Shown here piece after piece: positions 40,101 through 52,100 of a stretch of 64,000 nucleotides of DNA. Numbering within the stretch: position 1 is the first letter of the stretch; each line of letters opens with the position of its first letter. This DNA comes from Aliikangiella sp. G2MR2-5 (GTDB lineage Bacteria > Pseudomonadota > Gammaproteobacteria > Enterobacterales > Kangiellaceae): the NCBI RefSeq assembly GCF_015687155.1, contig NZ_JADPQF010000001.1, positions 558,001-622,000 on the forward strand, read 5' to 3'. A model generated the notes under the pieces. That model saw nothing but the letters and a program-made list of their open reading frames with translations. It was not told where the DNA came from and searched no databases. A program made the translations under genes and the position numbers.

Positions 40101-43100
40101 CTTCTGAGTACGAGAAGGAAAGTTCTGCAATCAAATCGGCACTTAAAAGAGTACTTCCAAGCTACATGCTTCCCTCAAGACTCCAAATTTTAAATGAAAT
40201 TCCTTTAAAGCCCAATGGAAAAGTAGATCATGCCAAGCTGATATCTCTTCTCGACAATTCTTTTTCAGGTTGCTCTGCTGAAAAGGCAAATTCCAAACTG
40301 GAATTATTTGTAATGCGCATTTGGCGAGAGGTCTTAGGAAGTGAACATCTGGGCGTGGTAGATAATTTCTTCGAGATGGGTGGGAACTCCATTTTAGCTA
40401 TTCGGGCAGTAAACAAAATTCAACAGTACCTGGATAGTATTGTTCATTTGGTTGTTATATTTGATGCGCCGACTGTACGAGAGTTCTCTAGTTATCTAAG
40501 CGAAAAATACAGTGAGGAATTGAATCGGTTAGGACTGTTGGAGGATACTGATTGGCAAGATGCAAGTAGATCGAATAGTTCATCAGGCTTTACCATGAGT
40601 GATATTGAACAGTTCAAGAAATTGATTCCTTTCACGCCAAAGTTGGAGGCCATGCTTGAAAATAGAAATAAACAGAAGGTAGTTTTTCTACTTTCTCCAC
40701 CGAGATCAGGCTCGACATTGTTACGAATAATGTTAGCAGGCCACTCCGGTCTGGTTGCGCCGCCTGAACTGGAATTAATTCACTTTGATTCCTTAGCTCA
40801 ACGCCAGAGTGCATTTAGTGGACGCTTTCAGTTCCGACGAGAAGGCGTACTTAAAACATTAATGGAAATCAACGATATAAATTTAGATGAAGCAAGTGCA
40901 CTTGTAGAACGATTTATTGAGCAAGATATCTCTATAGCATCTTTTTACGATTATCTACAAAGCAAAGTTTCGCCGCAAATACTGGTAGATAAAACACCAT
41001 ATTATTCTTACCATCCTGACATTCTGAAGAACATTGAGCGATGTTTTGAAAATGCCCATTTTATTCATCTGACAAGGCATCCGTACGCTACGATTAACTC
41101 ATTCGAAAAAGCGCAGATGGATCAGGTGCTATTGATTAATGAACATGATTACTCTACTCGTGAGCTTGGTGAGCTAGTTTGGGCAAACTCTCATAGCAAT
41201 ATTCTGGATTTTCTAAGTACAGTCCCTTTGCAAAGACAGTGTCGAGTGTCCTTTGAAGAGCTTCTAAGTGATTCTGATATGGTGATGCGGAAAGTATGTG
41301 ATTTTCTTGACATTGAGTTCGAGGAATCTATGTTGAAGCCTTATGACCAGAACCAGAAGCGAATGACTGATGGCGTGCATAGTGTTTCAAGAATGTTAGG
41401 TGACGTCAAGTTTCACAGTCACGACGAAATTAATGCTAGTGCCAGAGACTCATGGAAAAAGCATATAAAAGATGATTTCCTTTGCCAGGATTCATGGGGA
41501 ATAGCAGCCTCTCTTGGCTATCCTGAAGAAAAAATATCTGCGAAGCTTTCGATAAAGCCTCTTCCTCAATCGAAAGATTATCAACTATCTTTTGCTCAGC
41601 AGCGTCTATGGTTTGTTGACAAAATGCATGGTGGAAGTCCGCACTACAATATTCCCATTGCTGTGCGTGTTACGGGTAAGTTTGATCTAGGTATCGCTGA
41701 ACAAGCACTTCAGCAGTTGATTGAAAGGCATCATTCTCTTCGCACGGTTTTTTACGAAGTTTCTGGAGAGCCTCGTCAAAAAATATTACAAGATATCAAG
41801 TTTGAAATTAAGCGTTATGATCTAACAAGGGAGCAAGGTGTAGCACAGCAAGATAGTCTGGAAAGGCTCATAAATGAAGATGGATTGAAGGTTTTTGATC
41901 TTGAAAATGAAATCCCTGTGAGAGTCAGTTTTGTACAAACGGGTAAAGATGATGGGGTACTATTATTCAATATTCATCATATAAGTTCCGATGCATGGTC
42001 GATGGGAATATTGATTAAAGAGTTTACTTTTTTCTATCAATCTATTCAGCAGGGCGAGCAAAGTTCGCTTGAACCTTTGCCAATTCAATATGTCGATTTT
42101 GCGCAGTGGCAAAGAGAATTACTTAGTGGTGAAATATTAGAGGAGAAATTATCTTTTTGGAAGGATGCGCTTGATAATGTGCCTGCCGTTCACAAGATAC
42201 CGCTGGACTTTAAGCGGCCAGAGAAAAAGCAATTTGCTGGGGAGTGGGTTTCTGGTGAAATTGGTGCTGGAACGACTCAATCATTGCAACAAATTGCAAA
42301 AGAACAGAACATGACTTTGTTTATGGTGTTACATGCTACATTGGCTTTACTGCTGGCGAAACACAGTGAGTCCCAAGATGTGGTGATTGGTACCTCCGTT
42401 GCTAACCGTCAAGATGCACAGCTCGAGAATCAAATAGGTTTCTTTATTAATACTTTGGTGTTAAGAGTTAATACCGAACACGAGAGCTTTGAAGACTATT
42501 TAGCTCATGTTAAGAAAGTTAATCTTGATGCGATGGCAAATCAGGAAATTCCTTTTGATTTTCTGGTGGAAGCATTAAATGTTGAAAGGAGCAAGTCATA
42601 TAATCCTCTTGTTCAAATTTCATTTTCAATGAACTCGATAGAGCGAGAAGTACTGGAGTTATCGGATGTCAGTTTTAGCCAGCTCGATGGGGCCGAACCG
42701 CTGACTAAATCAGATTTGCGTATACGTGCGGAAGTGAGTCAAGGGAAAATATATCTAAATCTACTTTATGATAAGTCACTCTTTTCCAAAGCCAGAGTTC
42801 AAAGAATGATCCAGCATTGGACAGAAATACTTGAACGTATAGCAGAAAATACAGCTCAGTCTATTAGTGAGATTTCTACGATTTCTGCTAAGGAAAAACA
42901 TCGATTGATAGATGTGATAAACAATACAAGTCAATCATACTCAAAAGACCAAAGAGTTGATGAAATTATCATTCAGCAGGCTACTCTTACTCCTGATGAG
43001 ATCGCTCTCCAATGTGATAGATATCAGCTTTCATATTCAAGATTGAATAATATTACTCAGCGAATTGCAGGTTTTTTATGTGCTCAAAAAATAGGTAGTG

Positions 43101-46100
43101 GGCAGCGGGTAGGTGTTTTGTTAACTTCAAATTCAGCTTTGCCCGTAGCTTTCTTATCCGTAATGCGCGCTGGCGCTGCCTACGTTCCTTTGCAATATGA
43201 TCAGGAGTTTGAAAGGGTAAAGAAAGTAATTCACGACGCTAACATATCGATTCTGATTACATCGAATGATTTTATTGGAAAAGAAGAGTTAAGAGAAGTC
43301 AATGTCTTTTCTATCGATGATAGTATAGAAAATGAAGGCTGGGGTGAAGAGTATTCAGGTTTTCTGGCTGAAACTGATAGGTGTTTGGAAGATAGTGCCT
43401 ATATCATTTACACATCAGGTTCTACAGGGGAACCCAAAGGGGTAGAAGTATCACATGGAGGACTATTAGATTACTGCCAATTTGCATTGGAAAATTATCT
43501 AGGCGAGACTAAAGATTCTGTAGTCGTAACTTCTCCTCAATTTGACATAACCAAGCCCAGCCTTTATCTGCCTCTAATGTCTGGGGGAACTGTGTTTCTA
43601 CCTGGAAAATGTGAAATATTCGAACATCTGATATCCCATTTGAGAAGTACAGGTAATCGTCCTTACTTATTCAGAATGACACCACTTCATATTCGGGGCT
43701 TGTTGTCATTACTTGATAATGAAAGGCTCATTGGGGCTCATGTATTTGTGATTGGAGGCGACAAACTTGACATTAAAACCGCAAGAAAGCTACAGGCAAG
43801 CTTTCCAGATAGCCAAATATTTAATCATTATGGTCCTACAGAAACGGTAATCGGTTGTACATTGTTTGATGTTTCAAAGTTTATCGATACTTTGGATCAC
43901 GTTGTTCCGATAGGCAAACCGATGGCAAATACGGAGGTTTATGTTCTAAATCACGATAAACAGCTGGTTCCAGAAGGGAGTCTGGGGGAGCTTTACATTG
44001 GTGGAAAATGTGTCGCTAAGGGATATATTAACCAGACAGAGCTGACACGAGAAAAATTTGTAGACAACCCATTTAAGCAAGACGGTTCAAAATTATATCG
44101 AAGCGGCGACTTAGTTCGTTGGGGAAAAGATGGTAATTTGGAGTTTGTCGGTCGCTCCGATGAGCAAGTCAAAATCAGGGGGTATCGAGTTGAATTAGGA
44201 GAGATTGAGAATGCTTTAAGAGCGTTGGAAGAAGTAGAGCAGGCTGTAGTGTGTTACCACTGTGATAGTGAACAGTTAGCGGATTCTGAAGCGGTTGAAA
44301 ACGACTCCAAACTGATTGCATATTACACCTCTCAAAAGGTGGAAGAAGAAAGCAAACTCAGTGATGAAATTTTAACTAAGGTTAAACTTTCATTACCTGA
44401 CTTCATGCTTCCACAAGCATTAGTCAAGATAGAGAAGCTTCCTATAGGTAGTAATGGAAAAGTTGACAAGCGTCAATTAGTCAATATTAATGCAAGATTT
44501 GGTAGCGACAATAATATTTTAACTCCTAGGAATGCTCTTGAGTCCTATGTGTTATCTGTCTGGGAAAAAGTCTTAAAGAGAAAAGCTATAGGTGTAGACC
44601 AAAGCTTTTTTGAACTGGGGGGGCACTCATTACTCGCGATTCAGGTGATAAGTCAACTGCAGAAATTTATTGGCGAAATTGTCCATGTGGCGATAATTTT
44701 TGACAATAATACAGTTGAAAAAATGGCGCTCTATTTAGCTCAGAACTACACTTCTTCCTTGCAGGAGAAGGGACTTCTTGATGTGGTCGAAAACGTTGAG
44801 CAATCAATGGATAAATTTTCTGTTGATAATGAGAAAATTGATTTCCTGCAAAGGCTTGTGCCTAACCGACCAGACAATAAATCAGTAATTAAACCATCAG
44901 ATGAAAAGGTTGTATTTCTGCTTTCGCCGCCACGTTCTGGTTCTACATTGCTTAGGGTTATGTTGGCTGGAAGTCCTCAGTTATTTGCTCCGCCAGAGTT
45001 GGAATTGTTGCAGTTTAATAATCTTGCACAAAGGCAGGAAGCTTTTTCTGGAAAATTCAAGTTTAGACTAGAAGGATGCATCAGGGCCTTTATGGAAGCA
45101 AAGTCGCTTGACGCCGAAGCTGCGATCCAATTAATGAAAGAGTACGAGTCAGCCAGCATGTCCGTTTTTGAATGCTACAAGGAGTTAAATGAAAGTATCG
45201 GAGGCCGGCTTTTAGTTGATAAGACTCCATTTTATTCGTATCACCCGGATATACTTGCGCAGGCTGAAATCTATTTCCCGAATGCGCAATATATTCACTT
45301 GGCCAGACATCCATATGGGATGATAAATTCATTTGAGAAGGCTCAGATGGATCAGATTCTTCATTTAGAAAGGAATGAGCTCTCCACCAGAGAGCTAGCT
45401 GAGCTGGTTTGGGTTAATTCTCAAAGAAATATTTTGGGATTTCTGGAAAACATACCAGAGAAGAGAAAACATTCAGTTAAGTTTGAAGAACTTACGCAGA
45501 GTCCGGAAAAGTGCATGCGCGAAGTTAGTAAGTTTTTGGGCATTGAGTATGTTGAATCAATGTCAAATCCATACGATGGTTCGAAAGGCAAGATGACGGA
45601 TGGTGTCCACTCCGACTCTAGAATGATCGGCGATGTAAAGTTCCATTCACACAAATCAGTCAATGCCTCAGCTTCATCGTCATGGAAAAAACAACTTAAT
45701 CAAGAATTCTTGAGTGACGAATCGAAGCTTACTGCTATCAGCCTCGGGTATAAAGATTTTAGCACCAAGATACAAAAAGAACTGCCTCCAATTGTCGCAT
45801 TGCAGAAAAAGGAAAAATACCTGCTTTCTTTTGCACAGCAGCGTCTATGGCTGGTAGATAATATGCTCGAAGATAGCTCGCAGTTTGTCAACTTTAAAGT
45901 ATTAAACGTAGAAGGTCATTTTGACATAGATGCTGCTGAGAATTCGTTGAGAAAAATTATTGAGCGACATGCTACCTTAAGAACAGTTTTTGGCGAGGAT
46001 GATCAAGGTCCTTATCAAAAAGTGTGTGACGATATTGAATTTTCAATTCAACGGATGGATTTATCAGAGGTATCCAGTTACCAGAAGAATATTAAACTCA

Positions 46101-49100
46101 AGAAAGTTTTAAAGGCCGAAGGAGAGCGCTCATTTAATCTTGCTGAAGACTTACTGATTCGTGTTGGTTATATCAAACTTTCCAATAATGAAGGTGTATT
46201 GTGGCTTTCTAATCACCATATTGCTTCTGATGGCTGGTCCGTAGGATTACTGATAAAGGAATTTGTCGCCAACTATCAAGCACTACTAGCAGGTGAAACC
46301 AATCCTCTTTCTCCGCTAAAGGTTCAATATACTGACTACGCCGAGTGGCAGCGCGCCTGGCTAACCGATAAGCGACTGGAGCAACAGCTGGATTATTGGG
46401 ATCAACAGCTAAATGACTTACCGAAAGTTCATACTATTCCATTAGATTTTGAAAGGCCAGATGTTAAAAAGCATCACGGCAAGATAATATCCTGTGACTT
46501 GTCGTCCGAGCTAAGTAAAAAGTTAAAAGGGATAGCAGCAAAAAATGAAATGACGCTATTTATGTTACTGCATGCGGCTCTGGGGATTGTAGTATCAAGA
46601 CATAGTGCCAGTCACGATGTGGTGATTGGTACTCCGATGGCGAACCGGTTAAATGCCGATTTGGAACCGATGATTGGCTTCTTTATCAATACCTTGGTTT
46701 TGCGAACAAATACCCAGTTTGACAACCTATCTGATTATTTGGCTCATGTTCGTCAAGTAGATATCGATTCGCAAAATAATCAGGACATTCCATTTGACTA
46801 TTTGGTTGAACGACTAAATGTTGAGCGTGACCTATCTCATACACCACTTTTCCAGATTATTTTTAATATGGCTGTTCAGGAACAGCGCAGTATTGATATT
46901 TCCGGAGTAAGCTTTTCAAGCATTCCAGAGACTACTCCAACAGTAAAATATGATTTGCATTTAGTCGCTAAAGATCTGGATGAGGGAATTAACCTATCCT
47001 GGCTTTATGATGTTTCATTATTTACTGAAAGTCATATCGAGATGGTTAAGGAACACATGATTAATGTTCTGAACTCTATCGCAAGTATAGAAGAGGACTC
47101 TCTCGCTGGTGTAAAAATGCTGTCAGAACAAGAAAGCGTACACCTCATATCAGAACTTAATGTCGAGCAAATTGATGTAAACGATGATTCTCAATTACAT
47201 CTTATGTTTGAGCAACACGTAAAAGATGCACCCAATGAAATAGCAATAGTTTTCAATGAGGACGCAATTACTTTTGATGAGTTAAATCAACGTTCCAATA
47301 GACTGGCTAAATTTATTTTGGAACGAAAAGAACTGGACTCAGATAGAAGAAGAGTAGTCCTTTATTTTGAAAGAGGCTTTGAAATGGTAGTGTCAATTTT
47401 CGCCATGTTAAAAGCAGGTATTACCTATGTGCCTATTGCTGCCGATACTCCGCGAGAACGCCTGAATTTTATCCTTGAAGATTCGGCAGCAGATCTGTTG
47501 CTGACTAGTGAAAGACTTGCTGAAAACCTGGGAAAAATTAATGTGTCTATGTATGCAATTGATGCTTTGGGTATTAAGCAACAAATGGAACATTATGATG
47601 CAATGAATCTTCCAAATTTAAAGGGCACTGCAATCGATAAGGAAGCTTATATTATCTATACCTCTGGAACCAGTGGCATGCCAAAAGGAGTTATCAACTC
47701 GAGTGGTAATTTATCCAATTTTGCTAGTGGATTTGAGGAGCAGTTAACGGCTCTAACCTTGAACGAAAGGCATAGCTGGCTTTGGAATTCTTCTTACGCA
47801 TTCGATGCATCCGTCAAAGGTTTGGTTTGTCTGGCGAAAGGATGGACACTGATCATTCCATCTGAAGAAGAACTAACAAACCTAAATGCCCTTACAGAAT
47901 TAGTCGAGTTCAATGAAATTCCAGTAGTAAATGGACCTCCTATGCTTATTCAATCTCTATTACCTTTGTTGGATAAACTGGAAAGCCCAACGCATCTGAT
48001 TGTGAGCGGAGAATATGTAAGTCAAAAGCTTTGGGAAGAAATATATTCATTCTGCGCCAAAAATAATATCAGGGCAATAAACGCATATGGACCAACTGAA
48101 ACGACAGTTAACGCATCTTTTGCATTAATAAATGATCAGGAAACAACGAATATTGGTCGACCGGTACAGAATTGTTCGATCTACATTCTTGATGAAAATA
48201 GAAACTTGGTACCTAAAGGCTGTGTGGGAGAGTTATACATAGGAGGTAAAGGCGTTGCGCTAGGGTATACGGGCGACATAACTTTAAGCAAAAAAGCCTT
48301 TATAAGCTCTCCGTTTAATAGCGACGAGATCCTGTTTAAAACTGGAGATCGAGTCCGTTATACCGAAAATAATCAGTTAGAGTATGTCGGTAGGGTGGAC
48401 AGTCAATTTAAATTCAGGGGGTATCGTATTGAGCCTCAGGAAATTACACGGGTTATTAATAGTTATCACGGAGTGGTAAGTTCAGCGATTAAAGTTGATT
48501 TTGATGACGTGGGAAATGTCGTCAGGTTCAACGCGTTTGCTATTACTGATAAGGGGGTTACTTCGGAAGAGTTAGAGGACTTTGTTGCTCTTAAGCTCCC
48601 GCCGTATATGGTTCCATCCAATATTTACCTGGTGAAAGAATTTCCTGAAGATCGAAATGGAAAAATCGATTTTCAGAGCTTAAAGCAGGATGAGAACATA
48701 GTAAAAGATGCTAGTGAAGAAGTATCCGACTCAACAAACGTCTCCTTGCAACTTACTGTAATTTGGAAGGAATTGTTGCAGAAAGACGACGTTCGCCCTG
48801 ACGATGATTTCTTTAAGTCAGGCGGACATTCGCTTTTGGCTATGAGGCTAATTTATGAAGTGGAAAAGCAGTTTAAGGTAACGCTTAATATTAAAGACTT
48901 ATTTCAGAATCTGACGCTTTCTTCACAAGTGGAACTAATTTCGTCATTGTTAAAAGATACAGCACCGATAGAGCAGCTGAGTTTAGAAGAGGAAATTAAG
49001 AATAAACTTATTGGGCTATGGAAGACTTTACTATCAGTTGAAACGATTGAGCTGTCGGATGATTTTTTCAAGGTTGGAGGGCACTCTTTATTGGCGATGC

Positions 49101-52100
49101 GCTTGATATATGAAGTTGATAAAGCGTTTAGTATAAAAATCGGCATTAAAGACTTGTTTGAGAATCTAACTTTAGGCGAACAAATAGAGTTGCTTAAGAA
49201 TAAAAGTGGTTTGACTTTTGCTGATAGTGAGGGAAGTCATTTTGAAGATGCTTCAATGTCGCCAGATGTTTCCTGTGGAGAGCCAGGAAAATCTTCAGAG
49301 TCTTCTGGAATGCCGCTGTCCTATGCCCAGGCTCGATTGTGGTTTATTGATAAGCTTCAGGGTAAAAGTGTTGAGTACAATATGCCTAAAATCTTCAAGA
49401 TAAAAGGTGACTTTAATCTCGATAATGCAGAGAGTGCATTAACTGAGATCGTCAGGCGGCATGAGATTCTAAGAACCGTCTATATAGAAAAAGATGATGT
49501 TCCTGCTCAGAGAGTTTTACAGCGTTTTGAATTTACCATCGAAAGATTGGATGCGTCTAATTTATTGCCGTCTGAACAAGATGAGTTAATACAAAAAACT
49601 ATAGATAGTGCTTGTAATTATCAATTCGACTTAAGCAAAGATTTAATGGTTAAGGCTACTTTTGTGACCACAAATAAGCGTGGGAGTAGCGAAAATGAGG
49701 GTGCAAGCGAAGGCGTATTTGTTTTAAATATGCATCATATCGCTTTTGATGGCTGGTCATCAGGCATATTAATAAAAGAGTTTGTTGAGTACTACACTTC
49801 ACTACAAAGAGGTAAGGCGGCAGAGCTTAAACCACTGGATGTTCAATATACTGATTATGCAGTGAAACAACATAAGGTGTTAACAGGTGAACTGCTCAAT
49901 GGTCACCTGGATTATTGGCGAAGCAATCTGGCAGATACAAATTTAGTACACGGTTTGCCAATAGATTTTTCCAGACCATTGAACAAAAAATATGTTGGCG
50001 AAAAAATTAGTTCATGCTTGCCGTTGGATGTTTTGCAAAAGCTTGAGTCTATAGCTAATAAACACAATATGACTTTATTCATGTTAGTACACGCGGCTCT
50101 ATCATTGACGATATCAAAGTTTAGCTATCGTAAAGAAGTTGTAATTGGAACCCCTATAGCGAATCGTATTGATGGTTCGTTCGAGTCTAATATTGGTTTC
50201 TTTTTGAATATGCTAGCGCTTAAAGTTGACACCAGTTTCGAGAGTTTGGAGGAATATCTAAAGTCTGTTAGAGAAGTAAATATTGCAGCGCAGGCTCATC
50301 AAGCACTACCTTTTGAATTACTCGTTGAAAAACTGAATGTAACAAGAACGACTGCACATACACCTGTGTTTCAAATAATGTTCAGTATGAATACCAATGA
50401 AAGGGGAAGTCTTGCAATTCCCGGATTGGAAATATCATCGTTTAGTGAAAACAAAAGTTCTGTAGCGAAATTCGATCTTGACATTAGCGCAGCCAAGACC
50501 ACTGAGGGACTGGTTTTGTCATGGTGTTATGATAAATCTCTGTTTAAGCCGACAAGTATACAGCGGCTTAGTAGTTATCTTGAATTTGTTCTTCTCAGGC
50601 TATCTGAACCTTCAGATGATCGTATGTCGAATTTGTTTTCAGTGTCTACTGATATCTGTTATGACGCTTCTCTTCCTCCACCAACATTGAACGATAGTCT
50701 TACCAATTTAAGACCACAAAGTGTTTTGGAAATGTTTACTTGTTGGGTCGAGCAAAGTCCGCAATCGATAGCCGTCAGTTGGATGAATAAGCAGTTTAGC
50801 TATTCCGAACTGGATCGCCGATCTAACAGGCTGGCAGATCTACTAAGGGCGAGAGGCATTACCAAGTCAAAGATGATAGGCCTATATATGGATCGAAGTT
50901 TTGACTTGATGGTCGCGTTACTTGCAACTTTGAAGGCTGGTGCGGCCTATGTGCCAATCGATCCAGAGCAACCAGCAAAACGAATAGAATCGATGATAGG
51001 ACAAGTCGATTTGGCTCTCGTTATAACCGACCTGGATACTTCAGGACTGTCTTTAGGGACCCTGGATATTCTTGAACTTTGTGAGGAACAAGTTCAAGCC
51101 AAGCTGTGTCAGGAAGTATCAGAAGAGATCGGGCCGCAGGTAACATTGAATTCTCAGGATCTAGCTTATGCAATTTTTACATCTGGCTCAACCGGTATGC
51201 CTAAGGCTGTGGCGATAGACCATGGCGCGCTTGCGAACTTTATACTTGGTATCAGCGAACGACTAGGAAAAGATATCAGAAAGTTACTCGCTGTCACGAC
51301 CTTTTCTTTTGATATTGCCGCGCTTGAATTGATTGCTCCTTTGGTGAATGGTGGTGAAGTAGTATTAGCTAGTCGAGATCAAGCTAGAGATCCATCACAA
51401 ATTTCAGACTTACTAAAAGAACATGAAGTAACCTGTATGCAAGCAACACCGGCAACCTGGCAGATGTTGTTCGATTCTCAATGGAAAGGAAGTAAATCTT
51501 TGACTGCCTTGTGTGGCGGGGAAGCTCTATCAATACAGTTGGCCAAGAACATACTGCCGCTTTGTAATACTTTATGGAATTGCTATGGACCGACAGAGAC
51601 TACGATATGGTCAATGCTTAAAAAAGTCAACTTGAGTGAAGACTCTCAGGTTATTCCTATTGGCAACGAACTGGATGGATACCATCACTTCGTTATAGAT
51701 CTCGATGGAAATCCTGCTCCAAAGGGAGCTGTTGGAGAGTTGTGTATAACTGGACGAAGTTTGGCTACGGGCTATATGAATAATCCAGAATTAAGCAGAC
51801 AGATGTTTGTCGAGAGCAATCATTGCGGAGAGTTCGGAAGATATTACAGAACAGGTGATTTGGTAAGGTATACAAGCAAAGGGAATTATGAGTTTCTAGG
51901 ACGCAAAGATGAGCAAGTCAAAGTAAGAGGTTTCCGTGTTGAGTTAGGGGAAATTGAATACCATATCAACCAGTTCTCTGGCATTAGTGCATGCGTAGTA
52001 GTCGCTGCTACGGATGAATCTGAGTTTAAAAGGCTAACGGCTTATTTAAAGCTAATAAATTCTGAAGCTTCGCTAGAAGAAAAAGTGAAAGATTCGCTTA

